Part shown: in pieces, positions 1 through 9,479 of the stretch
Position numbering within the stretch: the stretch's first letter is position 1
How the letters are laid out: every line of letters begins with the position of its first letter
Assembly: GCA_949298065.1 (NCBI GenBank)
Contig: CASFUZ010000004.1
Location: forward strand, 98,456-162,455
DNA: 64,000 bases
Source: an uncultured Pseudomonadota bacterium
GTDB taxonomy: Bacteria > Pseudomonadota > Alphaproteobacteria > RF32 > CAG-239
Direction: 5' to 3'
Program-made: the position numbers and the translations under genes
Notes under the pieces: model-generated
What the model saw: the letters and a program-made list of their open reading frames with translations, nothing else
Told to the model about the DNA's origin: nothing
Database searches by the model: none

Positions 1-419
1 TTTAATTTGCTTTCATACTCTCGCAGCTGAGCTAACTTTTTCTCAATCTCTTCTTCTGCCACTTTTAGTTGAACGGCTTTCTTGTCTATTTCGCGACTCC
101 TTATGTCTAGGGCTTCACGTCGTTCGGCTAGTTCTTGGAGTATCATTACCTCTGATTGGGTGAATGTGTTGTTATTTTTTTCTCCGTGTGTTTGATGTGA
201 TTTGCCTTCTTCGCTTTGCGCCAAAACTTTGCTTAAATCCGTTGCTTCTTGTGAGGTGTTCTCTTCTGCCCAGGCATCGCTTTGGCTGATAACAAAAATA
301 CGGTTATCCGAATGTTTTAGCGAATCAAATACATTGTTAATGCGAATTGATAGGGTCAAAACTGCCAGAAAGATAAATATAGGTAAAATGCGAAAATTGT
401 TTTTTAGCTTGATAATCAT
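1..419 (-). CDS. motE: MotE-family flagellar motor chaperone (partial)
   Basis: The gene runs off the left edge, so only the first 139 or so codons are present. I translated it by hand from the ATG at 417-419. An N-terminal membrane segment (about residues 10-25) is followed by a low-complexity stretch and a charged coiled coil containing LAERREALD and a KKAVQLKVAEEEIEKKLAQL-like heptad pattern, which is the hallmark of the periplasmic MotE chaperone that stabilises MotC in alphaproteobacteria. It starts 9 bp after the DUF6468 gene, as last visible gene of the fliL-fliM-DUF6468-motE block. The C-terminal part is not visible, so the family call rests on the coiled coil and the neighbours. Confidence 0.82.
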   Translation of the reverse strand, partial: MIIKLKNNFRILPIFIFLAVLTLSIRINNVFDSLKHSDNRIFVISQSDAWAEENTSQEATDLSKVLAQSEEGKSHQTHGEKNNNTFTQSEVMILQELAERREALDIRSREIDKKAVQLKVAEEEIEKKLAQLREYESKL

Positions 420-428
420 TGTTGTTCC

Positions 429-911
429 TTATTTTATCGCTCTTAGGGCTTTTAATAGTTCCATCTCTGCTTCTGAGCGTGAATCTGAAATATTTATCGT
501 TTCTTCTTCACTCTTATCTTTGGCTGATGTCTTTTTTATCCCTAAATTACTTATAGGGCTCTTCAAAGGAGTGTCTTCACGGATGTTTCTTCCGTCTTTT
601 ATCATAATTTCTAGTCTGTCAGCCAGATTGTCGGCTCGTTCGTTGATAAATGTTAGGTCATCTTTTAAGGTCTTGGCACTGTCTACAACTTCTTTTAAGC
701 CCTCTGAGGAGTGCTCTGTTACTGATTTTAGCTTCGGAATGGAGTTTTCCGCTTTGAATGTGGCTTCGTTAAGAGATTGGACCAGTTCTGACAGACTTTT
801 TTGATTTTGCCTCAGAATACTTAAGTTCTTGTTGAGACGATACGCAAAAATAATTGTCGGAATCAACAGACAGATAATGGTAATATTTATGATTAATTCA
901 AAACTATCCAT
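429..911 (-). CDS. DUF6468 family flagellar-locus membrane protein
   Basis: This 160-residue protein has one N-terminal transmembrane helix (about residues 7-24) and a long helical, probably coiled-coil part with hydroxyl- and glutamate-rich heptads up to about residue 110. The acidic tail ends in an AEMELLKALRAIK-type segment typical of DUF6468 proteins. In alphaproteobacteria this family sits between fliM and motE, as it does here. Its start overlaps the end of fliM by 8 bp, indicating translational coupling. Its exact role is unknown; from position it is probably an accessory of motor or switch assembly. Confidence 0.75.
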   Translation of the reverse strand: MDSFELIINITIICLLIPTIIFAYRLNKNLSILRQNQKSLSELVQSLNEATFKAENSIPKLKSVTEHSSEGLKEVVDSAKTLKDDLTFINERADNLADRLEIMIKDGRNIREDTPLKSPISNLGIKKTSAKDKSEEETINISDSRSEAEMELLKALRAIK

Positions 912-1995
912 TGCGATTGGCCTTATCTTTTACTTTTATAACTATTTGATCTGATTTGCGACCCATATTTCCTTTAATGAGAGGAACATCCCCACAAATT
1001 AATGTTATGTCATCCGTTCCTGTCATCTCTAAAGGAAGAAATGAGCCTTTTTCCCATTTTGCTATCTCTCCCAAGCTTATCATTTTTTCTTTTAATATGG
1101 CTTTTATTTCAATATCTGTTTCCCAGAGTTGTTCCATTAGGTGATTCTCCCAAATGGTGTCTCTTCCGTACCTTTCTCCCATGAACATTTGGAGTAACAA
1201 ATCTCGTACAGGTTCCAATGTCGCATAAGGAATCATTAAATCTATTCTTCCTCCGCGATCTTCCATGTCTATACGCAGATGGGCTACTATGACTGCATTG
1301 GATAGTCTGGTAATCGTTGCAAATCTGGGGTTGGTTTCCAGTCTGTCATAGGCAAAATTGACAGAAGTTACAGGGTCAAAAGAAGTGGAGAGATCTGATA
1401 GAATCAGCTCTATCATATCTTTTACCAGATTTAATTCAATCGTGGTATAGGGACGACCTTCTATTCTCATTGCCGCCGTACCGCGCCGTCCTCCGAGTAG
1501 AACATCTACTATAGAATAAACTAAAGATGAATCTACGGACATTAGCCCGTAATTGTCCCATTCCTCGGCTTTGAATACGGCAAGTAAGGTGGGGAGGGTT
1601 AATGAATCTATGTACTCACCAAAGCGCATGGACTCTATGTTTTCTAATGACACTTCAACATTGTCTTGGGTGAAGTTTCTAAGTGATGTGGCCATCATAC
1701 GAATTAGACGATCAAAAACAATGTCTAACATCGGCAGACGTTCGTAGGAAACCATTGAGGCATTTAAAATCGCACGAACCCCTGTCTTCATTTCATAGCT
1801 GTCTTCTTCTTCATCCGGAGTGTAGCCAAATAATGAATCTATCTCTTCTTGATTGAGAATTTTGGAATCTGCTCCTTCACTTGTTGCTAAAGGGCTTTCT
1901 TCTTCGTTCCGAACTTTAATGGCATCTGTCCAGTTCTTGTTCTCCGGACTTTCTGCTGTTGGGGTTTGCGTATTTGGTGTATTTTCTTCTGCCAC
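904..1995 (-). CDS. fliM: Flagellar motor switch protein FliM
   Basis: FliM forms the middle of the C-ring at the base of the flagellum and binds phosphorylated CheY to change rotation. The 363-residue product has the N-terminal CheY-binding peptide, here LNQEEIDSLFGY (about residues 47-58), after an acidic extension. A CheC-like middle domain follows (about 75-270), and the C-terminal SpoA domain contains the GEIAKWEKGSF and ICGDVPLIKGNMG segments. Length is normal for an alphaproteobacterial FliM. It lies 21 bp after fliL and overlaps the next gene, so all four genes are probably one transcript. Confidence 0.95.
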   Translation of the reverse strand: MAEENTPNTQTPTAESPENKNWTDAIKVRNEEESPLATSEGADSKILNQEEIDSLFGYTPDEEEDSYEMKTGVRAILNASMVSYERLPMLDIVFDRLIRMMATSLRNFTQDNVEVSLENIESMRFGEYIDSLTLPTLLAVFKAEEWDNYGLMSVDSSLVYSIVDVLLGGRRGTAAMRIEGRPYTTIELNLVKDMIELILSDLSTSFDPVTSVNFAYDRLETNPRFATITRLSNAVIVAHLRIDMEDRGGRIDLMIPYATLEPVRDLLLQMFMGERYGRDTIWENHLMEQLWETDIEIKAILKEKMISLGEIAKWEKGSFLPLEMTGTDDITLICGDVPLIKGNMGRKSDQIVIKVKDKANRNG

Positions 1996-2016
1996 TGTTT
2001 GTGTCCTTGTCTTGAT

Positions 2017-2553
2017 TTACTTTCCCTGATCAAAAGCTTTAAAATTAAGGTTTGTTACTACTACCGGACTTACTATCAGATTTATCCTATATAAAAGTTC
2101 TTCCTTAAGCCAATATAGACCATTTGAGCCTTTAATTTCGTCCGGCGTGAGTTCTATGGTGTGTGCTATTAAGGCATCTACAATTTTGGGCATCAGACCC
2201 TCTACAATTTGAACATCCTCTACATTGTTTAATTCTAAATTAATTTTGAAACTTATATCTTGAGGCGTGCCAACTTCATCTGTTATGCGAACGTTTATTT
2301 CGGGAACATCATAAAGAATAGTAACTTTGTTTTGGGCTGTCCCGTCTTCACTATTAAGCGGTCGTTCTACTATAGAATAAGACATGTTTTTATTTTGGGA
2401 GCTCGTTTGGTTTAAAACAGAGTAAAAGCTAACCACCAGCCCGATTGCTATTAGTGCGGGCAATAAAAATATCAATATTTTTTTGCGGGTGAGCTTTGTC
2501 TTGTTTTCATCCGCTTCTGCGTCAGCCTCAAAATCATCGTCTAAATTTACCAT
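2017..2553 (-). CDS. fliL: Flagellar basal body-associated protein FliL
   Basis: FliL is a single-pass inner-membrane protein around the stator that supports torque. The 178-residue product has a cytoplasmic acidic and lysine-rich N-terminus, one membrane helix at about residues 26-46 (ILIFLLPALIAIGLVVSFYS), and a periplasmic domain ending in the conserved RINLIVSPVVVTNLNFKAFD segment that marks FliL C-termini. It is the first gene of the visible flagellar block. The 260-bp gap upstream separates it from a divergent pilin-like pair and must hold its promoter. Confidence 0.92.
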   Translation of the reverse strand: MVNLDDDFEADAEADENKTKLTRKKILIFLLPALIAIGLVVSFYSVLNQTSSQNKNMSYSIVERPLNSEDGTAQNKVTILYDVPEINVRITDEVGTPQDISFKINLELNNVEDVQIVEGLMPKIVDALIAHTIELTPDEIKGSNGLYWLKEELLYRINLIVSPVVVTNLNFKAFDQGK

Positions 2554-2813
2554 CTTTGCGCCTTAACAATATTTATTTGCTGATATTTTATAATATTTTT
2601 TTTAGAATTAAACCCTAAAAACATACTTATTAAACGTATTTGTAATTTTAACCATTATTTCAGCTTTTGTGTGTATAAATTTGTTTAGTATATTAGCTTT
2701 TTTTGATTGTTACAAATATGTTAAGTTTGTGTGCTTTTGGCGCTTTAACATAGAAAATACGCTGCTTTTATGCTACGATGTAAAATGAGGTAATTTTTGA
2801 AACGGAATCTGCT

Positions 2814-3584
2814 ATGTATATTTGGGTGATACTGGCAACTTTTATAGCTATTTTGTATTCTTTTAATCTGGCCACAAGGTCGGATATGCGCGAAATTTAT
2901 GTTGAACCTCAGGCAGAAGCTATTGTCAGTAAAATATTGTTGCAGCATCGTGCCGCTGAAAATTATGCTCGTGATTTAGGCTATACTTCCTATTATCCGG
3001 GCGAAGTTGATTTTAATCTCTTGTGCCAAAAAAATTATTTGCCCTATGGCTTGGAGGGATGTGACCCCGCAGATGTGTCTAAAATTCAACGCCGTCAGGA
3101 GATTCATTCCCGTATCTATTGTCTAGATAAGACTTCTTCAGCTTATTCAAACACTGTTTCGGGATGTCCGGGAAGTCCTAGTTGTTGTAGTCAGTCCAAT
3201 GCGTATAATTATGTTGTTACTTATGCTTGCGTTCCGCCTAAATGGCGAAATATTAAAACCGGAAAGCCTAATAATGACTTGTTAAATGCTATTAAAAATA
3301 CTGTTGGTGTCGGTGTTAATATCGGTTATGCGGAATTTGAGGAAAAATCTTTTTTACGCGTTTATAATGAAGCTGATGCTGCAAGCGTTCAAGATAATTA
3401 TACAATGCGACTGGTGGGGCGTGAAACAGAATGGATCGGTATTCCCGAGTATGTCGTGAATGATACTACTGGCGGTGAAGATTCTTTTAATCGGATGTGT
3501 GTGGAGCCCTTAAAAGATGATGAGGGTAATGTTGTAGATCCGAAAATTTGTTCTTATTGCATGGTCTATATTACTCGGATTTAG
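2814..3584 (+). CDS. Pilin-like secreted protein of unknown function
   Basis: A 256-residue protein with an N-terminal hydrophobic helix (residues 2-19) directly followed by an amphipathic stretch, as in pseudopilins, but with no clear prepilin-peptidase glycine. The rest is polar and contains about ten cysteines, including a CCSQS pair near residue 122 and a C-terminal CSYC. This suggests a disulfide-bonded exported domain. The stop codon is only 21 bp before the start of the large PilV-like gene, so the two are surely co-expressed. I do not recognise a named family. A minor pilin or pilus-tip partner is an inference from the neighbour. Confidence 0.7.
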   Translation: MYIWVILATFIAILYSFNLATRSDMREIYVEPQAEAIVSKILLQHRAAENYARDLGYTSYYPGEVDFNLLCQKNYLPYGLEGCDPADVSKIQRRQEIHSRIYCLDKTSSAYSNTVSGCPGSPSCCSQSNAYNYVVTYACVPPKWRNIKTGKPNNDLLNAIKNTVGVGVNIGYAEFEEKSFLRVYNEADAASVQDNYTMRLVGRETEWIGIPEYVVNDTTGGEDSFNRMCVEPLKDDEGNVVDPKICSYCMVYITRI

Positions 3585-3605
3585 GTGAAGATGAGGAGAA
3601 TAATA

Positions 3606-6600
3606 ATGGTTAAAAGCAAAGTTTCTAAGTTAAATGAACTCGGTAGCCTGATGGTGGAAGCCATGGCTATGCTTGCCCTCATCTCTATGGTTACTCCTAT
3701 ATTGTATCGTAAAGCGGCTGAGAGAACAACCGAACTTCAAGATATTAATGCTGCCGGACAGATGCGTAGCTTGATTAAATCCGTGGATGATTATGTGCGG
3801 GATAATTATAATGATATTGTTGCCGGTAATCAGGTTAAAAATAGCGTGGATAATCAGGTAGATTATAGTGACTTGGTTAGCAATGGTAAAAAAACGATTG
3901 ATATGAAGCATTTTAGAGATTACTTGCCCTATGGATTTCTTGATGCTTCTGGTGAAGTTCAAGATACTAAAACTTTCAGCAAAGATTATAAAGTTGTTTT
4001 TAAATATACTGACGCTAGCGGCAGAAAGGCGGTTACGGCTTTCGTGGTTGCTGAACCTAAAGAAAAAAATGATTTTTCTATGCTTAGGGCTTCCCGTATT
4101 GCTTCTATGGTAGGTACTAACGGCGGTTATGCTCAGGTAAGCGGCGGTAAAGTTCAAGTTAATGGTGTACAGGGTATTTGGTCTATTGATAATATGAATA
4201 ATGAGTTGGGTGTTACTACAACTAATGGTTCTATTGTTACATCTTCCGTACAGCCCATTGTGGAAGCCGGTGGCGGAGGAAATAGCGAAAACTATTTGTA
4301 TCGTATTGATATGAGCGGAAATCCTTCTACGGCAAAACTTAATCAGATGGAGGCAAACTTAAAATTGGGCGCAGATGCCGGTACGCATCATAATATTACA
4401 AATGTTAATCAGCTTATTGTTTCTGCTCAAAATCAGGCTAATTTTTCTGATCAGAGTAAGGGAGCCGATGGGGCTTTGTTGATTGAAGGTACTGGTGGTG
4501 CTACAATCGGGGGCAATACCATTATCGGCGGTGCTTTATCTGCTTTGGCTGATAAGTTTAAAGTTAATGATGCTGGTTTGCAATATGGAACTTTATTTAC
4601 TGTTACTGATAGTGAGTTAAAATATGGTACAGACGGTAGTGTGATTAATGCAAGTGCTACCGATTTGAATTTGTTAAACGGAAAAATTACGGTTAATACA
4701 AATGGTACAAAAATTAATAGCAAAACAAATATTGCCGGAGATACGGTTATCGGTGATTTGAATGCGTCTGTTAACTCTACAGATGGTACGCCTAATAAAT
4801 TAACTGTTCAGGGAAATGCTGATGTTACAGGTATTTTTACTGCCGGAGAAGTCCGGACACCAAATTTTAAATCCTTAACTCTTGATGCGGGTGCTGCTTC
4901 TTATTCTGGACCTTGGAATTTGCATGTGGAGTCAAGTAAGGCTAGTTTGGCTCAGCCTGATTTTAATGTGGCTACGGATAAGTTAAAAATTACCTCCGCT
5001 GAATCAAGTATGAAAAATGCTTCCGTTATTCTTAACGCTAACGATGTTGCTAAAACAGTTCTTGATTCTAACGGCGCGGAAATTAGCGCTACAAGTAATG
5101 TCAAAATTCATGGCAATAATAGCGTACATTTATATACTGGAGCTCTTACCCCCACTCTTACCGCCAATGAGGTAAGCATTCAAGATACTATGTTTAGAGC
5201 TAATCGTGCAAATATTGATATTAATTCCATTGTGAATAGTTTTACCATTAAAAATTCGGATGCAAGTAAAATGCAGCAAGCTGATATTGCAAATGCTGTC
5301 AGTCGGGTGCGTAATATGAATCTTCAAGTGGAAAATCCTAGCGGAAGTTCTGTCTTTACTGTTAATCCTCGTACGGAAGGTTCTGAAACATTTGATGCTA
5401 ATGTGCAAAATTTTGATGTGCGTTCTGCCGGTTTGGTTATTGATTCTTCTGACTCAAATGCTAATCGTAGTGTAAATGCTAAAAATGGTGGAACTGCAAC
5501 AACCCAAGCTTATACTTATATTGGTAAAGGGCGGATTGACGTGAAAGATAATGCGGCAAATAGAGTGTTTGTTGTAGATGCTCGTGATGTTGATAAAAGC
5601 GTTGATGGCAGAGGAAGTGTTTATGTTCGTAGAGGCGTTCTAGAACTTGAATCCCCATATTCTAGTCAATTGACTTCCACTGCAGTGCAGTCTCAAGCAA
5701 CTTCAGAGGCTAATGATAAGGGATATGTTCGGGCTGATCGTTTCGTGTCTAACAGAGGATGGACTAATCCTATTACAGGGGGAGTTGTTGCCGGTTTTGA
5801 TCGTGGTACTGTTTATGATGCTTATCAAGTTAATCCTGCTTATACGTCTGTGATGCACGATATTAAATTGACATCTCGCGGTGGCGCACGATTGAGTGAT
5901 ATTTTGCCGGATTTTATTAATAAAGGTATTTATGTCGTGGATAATACTTATCTTGAGAGTTTCGGAAGTTGGGAAAACTCTTCAGGATGCCCAAGCAAAA
6001 CAAGTGGGGCTAGTTGTCAGACGGTTAGTAACAGTTATGTGGCTACAAACCATACCGATTGGACTTCTCCGTGGTTGGGCGTTGTTCCTGCGCCAATGTG
6101 TCCTCCCGGATATGCTAAAGTTATTACAATTACTCCTGCCGGTTTTGCTATGGCTCAAGCAGGTATTCCCGGAACAAGACAGCCGGGTAGAAAGCAAGAT
6201 ATTGTGATTGTTAATTATCCTAAGAATCCGAATGATGATTATACGGCTAACCCTTCAGAAGCTCCTACTCCATTGTATTTTCAAAAAAGTACTTGGTTGC
6301 GTGCTAAAGTTTATACACATGGCTCTGATAATAATTTTAAGGGCTGGAGTGCTATTATGGGATTTATGTATCCTTATACTTATTACAAACAATATATGGA
6401 TGATTTGGGACTGGGTTTAAGCGGAAATGATGCTATTGCTTGGAATTTGTTTCCTGTCTTTAGAAAACAACTTGAGGCCTATGCTACAGTATATTGTTAT
6501 TTTGACAGAAAAGGTGGATTGGGTACAACATTTGATTCTAATTTAGTTGATACTACTTATGATCAATTATCAAATTTCAGAGCTCCGATGAGTGGAAAAA

Positions 6601-6680
6601 GTTCAAGTGCTACGGGTAATGATAGTGGTTACTTTAATCGCTTGAATGATCCGAATCTTAAATATACTGAACCATGGTAA
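3606..6680 (+). CDS. Large PilV-like type IV pilin / tip adhesin candidate
   Basis: A 1,024-residue protein whose N-terminus looks like a type IV prepilin: a basic leader, then ELG followed by SLMVEAMAMLALISMV, with glycine at -1 and glutamate at +5 of the predicted cleavage site. The middle (about 230-700) is rich in Asn, Ser, Thr and Gly with repeated short strands, as in beta-helical or phage-tail-like stalks. The C-terminus (about 770-1024) is a distinct domain with cysteines and many aromatics. Overall this resembles PilV-type tip adhesins. An in-frame GTG at 3585 exists, but ATG 3606 has the better Shine-Dalgarno (AGGAGA at 3594-3599). A strong terminator follows. Confidence 0.75.
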   Translation: MVKSKVSKLNELGSLMVEAMAMLALISMVTPILYRKAAERTTELQDINAAGQMRSLIKSVDDYVRDNYNDIVAGNQVKNSVDNQVDYSDLVSNGKKTIDMKHFRDYLPYGFLDASGEVQDTKTFSKDYKVVFKYTDASGRKAVTAFVVAEPKEKNDFSMLRASRIASMVGTNGGYAQVSGGKVQVNGVQGIWSIDNMNNELGVTTTNGSIVTSSVQPIVEAGGGGNSENYLYRIDMSGNPSTAKLNQMEANLKLGADAGTHHNITNVNQLIVSAQNQANFSDQSKGADGALLIEGTGGATIGGNTIIGGALSALADKFKVNDAGLQYGTLFTVTDSELKYGTDGSVINASATDLNLLNGKITVNTNGTKINSKTNIAGDTVIGDLNASVNSTDGTPNKLTVQGNADVTGIFTAGEVRTPNFKSLTLDAGAASYSGPWNLHVESSKASLAQPDFNVATDKLKITSAESSMKNASVILNANDVAKTVLDSNGAEISATSNVKIHGNNSVHLYTGALTPTLTANEVSIQDTMFRANRANIDINSIVNSFTIKNSDASKMQQADIANAVSRVRNMNLQVENPSGSSVFTVNPRTEGSETFDANVQNFDVRSAGLVIDSSDSNANRSVNAKNGGTATTQAYTYIGKGRIDVKDNAANRVFVVDARDVDKSVDGRGSVYVRRGVLELESPYSSQLTSTAVQSQATSEANDKGYVRADRFVSNRGWTNPITGGVVAGFDRGTVYDAYQVNPAYTSVMHDIKLTSRGGARLSDILPDFINKGIYVVDNTYLESFGSWENSSGCPSKTSGASCQTVSNSYVATNHTDWTSPWLGVVPAPMCPPGYAKVITITPAGFAMAQAGIPGTRQPGRKQDIVIVNYPKNPNDDYTANPSEAPTPLYFQKSTWLRAKVYTHGSDNNFKGWSAIMGFMYPYTYYKQYMDDLGLGLSGNDAIAWNLFPVFRKQLEAYATVYCYFDRKGGLGTTFDSNLVDTTYDQLSNFRAPMSGKSSSATGNDSGYFNRLNDPNLKYTEPW

Positions 6681-6691
6681 ATCCTTTTGCT

Positions 6692-6723
6692 AAAAAGCTT
6701 CGCTTATGCGAAGCTTTTTTTTT
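6692..6723 (+). terminator. Intrinsic terminator after the PilV-like gene
   Basis: A 12-bp perfect stem (AAAAAGCTTCGC with its complement) closes a TTAT loop and is followed by a run of T. It starts 12 bp after the stop codon of the large pilin-like gene. Confidence 0.9.
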
Positions 6724-6820
6724 GAGATGGAGGGGGGAAAAGTTGCGGATTTTTGATGTAATAAATTTTTTTATTTAATATTATATCTAATGAAATTAAA
6801 GAGATTTTGGGAGATGTTTA

Positions 6821-7558
6821 ATGAAATTTGCAATGTTGTTGATTGTGGCTTTTTCTTTGACTATGATTGCTCCTGTCGTTGCTCAAAACCAAAGAGGCGG
6901 AGTGCAGTCTTTTCAGCAAAGTAATGATGCTTGGCGCAGAAATGGAACGGGAAATCAATCTCCCGTGATTAGTCAAAATATTGTTGATGCTTTGGGAAAT
7001 AGTGCAACAACTAATATTGCTGAGGCTGAAGCGGTGTTTTGTTATCAGATAGCCTCTAAACCTGCTGGTTATAAGGGATATACAATTGATAATATGGCTG
7101 TTACCGGTTTTTGCGGAATTGTGGAAGATAATCTGAAAAATATGATTGTTCAGCAGTTCTTGGCAACGCCTGAAAATATTTCAAATGAGGTTGCACAATG
7201 TGTAATTAAGCCAAGGCTTATGTTGCGTTTCGTTCGCGGCGTGGATTATACGGATATGTTGATTTCTTCTCCTTGTCATTCTTTTTCTCTCTTTTATGGC
7301 GGGAAGCTTAAGACTTATAACTTTAGTCCTGCTGCTGAAATTATTGATGTGATGGTTGAATCTTTTCGCTCAAAAACCGTACCTTTTGTTTCTCCGGCTA
7401 TGTTAAAGCAGCTCTTGCCTATTGGGGTGGCTCAGACACAGGCTCAAAAAGATATTGTGGCGAAGCAGAGCGGACCCATTCGTAATTGGGATACGCAAAA
7501 AGATGCTCCGAAAAAAACAGAACCTAAAAAGAGTGGTTGGAATAATTTGAAGTTATAA
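6821..7558 (+). CDS. Secreted protein of unknown function
   Basis: A 245-residue product with a classical signal peptide (residues 1-21, cleavage after VVA) followed by a Gln/Asn-rich linker. The globular part (about 50-205) has four cysteines that could form two disulfides. The C-terminus is lysine- and proline-rich. A GGGAGA Shine-Dalgarno lies 7 bp before the ATG. It follows the pilin-like pair in the same direction but behind a terminator, so it has its own promoter in the AT-rich gap. No family is recognised; an envelope role linked to the pilin genes is only a guess from position. Confidence 0.7.
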   Translation: MKFAMLLIVAFSLTMIAPVVAQNQRGGVQSFQQSNDAWRRNGTGNQSPVISQNIVDALGNSATTNIAEAEAVFCYQIASKPAGYKGYTIDNMAVTGFCGIVEDNLKNMIVQQFLATPENISNEVAQCVIKPRLMLRFVRGVDYTDMLISSPCHSFSLFYGGKLKTYNFSPAAEIIDVMVESFRSKTVPFVSPAMLKQLLPIGVAQTQAQKDIVAKQSGPIRNWDTQKDAPKKTEPKKSGWNNLKL

Positions 7559-7570
7559 GGCAATGGGGGC

Positions 7571-7600
7571 AAAAAGGAGCTGATGGCAGCTCCTTTTTTA
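7571..7600. terminator. Bidirectional intrinsic terminator
   Basis: AAAAAGGAGCT pairs with AGCTCCTTTTT around a GATGGC loop. It has A and T runs on both sides, so it serves the secreted-protein gene on the plus strand and the phosphate transporter gene on the minus strand, whose stop codon it touches. Confidence 0.88.
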
Positions 7601-8653
7601 GGAAATATAAACAATTTGGTTAAAGACATTTTCCAAAAAGAATAATGAAATAAAACAGACCAAAGCGGCAATAATAGGGGTTAAAATCCAACCGAGCGCA
7701 ATGTGTCCTAAAATGCTCCAATTAATGTTGCTTCCTCCTTTGGCAATACCAATTCCAATGATGGCTCCAATAACGGCTTGGGAACTGGAAACGGGAACCA
7801 GAGGTAATGCGGGTAAATCGTGTGATAATAGAAAATGTTGTAGGCCCTGTGAAGCAAATAGGAAAAGGACTAAGGCCTGTGAAACAACAACAATCCATGC
7901 TACCATCGGAGACATATGCATAAGATTGTCTCCTACGGTATTGATAACCTTATGGGAATAGGTGTAAACACCAAAACTGATGGCAAGTCCGCCGATAAGG
8001 AAGAGAACTTGCGTCTTATCTAAGTGTAAAATGTTTCCCAAACTAATTTCATGAAAAGGAGCGGATTCAACAAAAACGCCCATAACATTGGCAATGTTAT
8101 TAGCTCCGAGAGCATAAGCCCCAAAAGCTCCGGCAATAATAAGGCCGATGCGGGTATATAAATCTTGACGAATCAAATGTATTTTGGAATGTCTTACTAT
8201 ATTTTTGATAATGTAGTATATAATTATGGCTATTATGCCGGCAAGAATCGGACAAATTACCCATGTCCCGGTAATTTGGAAAAATAAATCTATTTCTGTG
8301 GGTTTGCCGCTGTAGAGGTTCCAACCAATGATGGCTCCGACTATGGCTTGAGATGTGGAAACAGGCAGAGCGGATTGAACCATCCAATAAATACTTAGGG
8401 CAGCAGCAAGAGCAACCATGAAGGCTCCGGCTAATGTATTGATGTGTCCGAGTTTTCCTAAAGTTTCACTAGCACCTTCTCCGGCATAGACGGCTCCAAT
8501 GATAATAAATAAGGAAGAGATGAAGGCCGCTGTGCGAAATTTTACCATTTTGGTTCCCACAGCCGTTCCAAAAACATTGGCGGCATCATTAGCCCCTAAT
8601 GACCATCCCAAAAATAAGCCACTGCTTAAAAATATGAAATAGCTCAAATCCAT
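7598..8653 (-). CDS. pit: PiT-family inorganic phosphate transporter
   Basis: A 351-residue integral membrane protein of the PHO4/PiT family, which imports phosphate with a cation. It shows the internal duplication typical of the family: GANDAANVFGTAVG near residues 21-34 and GANNIANVMG near 182-191, with repeated PVSTSQAIVGAIIG and PVSSSQAVIGAIIG signatures near 97 and 289. About ten hydrophobic helices are visible. Its ATG overlaps the TGA of the DUF47 gene by one base, the standard arrangement of PiT with its PhoU-like regulator. Confidence 0.95.
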   Translation of the reverse strand: MDLSYFIFLSSGLFLGWSLGANDAANVFGTAVGTKMVKFRTAAFISSLFIIIGAVYAGEGASETLGKLGHINTLAGAFMVALAAALSIYWMVQSALPVSTSQAIVGAIIGWNLYSGKPTEIDLFFQITGTWVICPILAGIIAIIIYYIIKNIVRHSKIHLIRQDLYTRIGLIIAGAFGAYALGANNIANVMGVFVESAPFHEISLGNILHLDKTQVLFLIGGLAISFGVYTYSHKVINTVGDNLMHMSPMVAWIVVVSQALVLFLFASQGLQHFLLSHDLPALPLVPVSSSQAVIGAIIGIGIAKGGSNINWSILGHIALGWILTPIIAALVCFISLFFLENVFNQIVYIS

Positions 8654-9312
8654 CAGATATCTCTTTTAATGGTGAAAATAAGCAGTTCATCAACGCAATC
8701 TTCCGCAATATCGGCAATGTCTGCTACTTCGGTAATGAGCGAATCTAGTTGAAGTTTGTTGGCTAAAGGTAAATCCGAATCAAAAATAGCTTGCAACATA
8801 CGTCCGGAGGTTAAATCTGATTCATGCTCAATGAAATATACTTTTTGGGAATAATCCCGCACGGTAGTGAAGTCACGAAAAAAGGCTCGTGATGCTATGG
8901 CCATATTTTCCGCACAGTCTGAAACTTGTTCACATAAATCTAAAACGCGTTCATGATATTCTTTGGGTATGTCTGGTTGTTCTATGTAAAATTTGTAGGT
9001 TACTTCATCAAATTTGTTGATAATTTTATCTAGATTTTCAACCAGATGCAAGACATCTCCACGAAGATCGGGAATGAGGTTTTGGACATAGAGTTTATTT
9101 TCAATGTCTCGTCGTAATGCGTCTGCATCATGTTCAATGGTTTTGATTTGTTTGCTCAGTTTACGATAGTTATCACTTCTCTTCTCATTTAAAAAAACAT
9201 GAATGGCTTTTTTAAATGTCATGGCGGCATCTATCAACTTGTCATGAAACAAATCTATTTTGTTTTCAAGGGATTTAGTACGAGCAAAAAGTGAAACTTT
9301 TATATGAAACAT
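8653..9312 (-). CDS. DUF47 PhoU-like regulator of phosphate transport
   Basis: A 219-residue, all-helical protein of the DUF47 (PhoU-like) family, which regulates or couples PiT transporters. Recognisable segments are KTIEHDADALRRDIENKLY near residue 62, a LVENLDKIINKFDEV helix near 93 and the C-terminal DIADIAEDCVDELL metal-binding type helix. It is the first gene of the pair with PiT and overlaps it by one base. Confidence 0.92.
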   Translation of the reverse strand: MFHIKVSLFARTKSLENKIDLFHDKLIDAAMTFKKAIHVFLNEKRSDNYRKLSKQIKTIEHDADALRRDIENKLYVQNLIPDLRGDVLHLVENLDKIINKFDEVTYKFYIEQPDIPKEYHERVLDLCEQVSDCAENMAIASRAFFRDFTTVRDYSQKVYFIEHESDLTSGRMLQAIFDSDLPLANKLQLDSLITEVADIADIAEDCVDELLIFTIKRDI

Positions 9313-9479
9313 CTTGGCTTCCTTGCGCTAGGTTTTTTATCTTATCTTAGCCTTAATTTATGAATAAATATTTAGCAATTTTAATTAAAAGTGCAAATTA
9401 TCTTATAAAATTTGGCTTGTAAATATATTTTAGATTGAGTAAATTAGGAAGTGTTTTATTATAATAATTTAAGGATACT

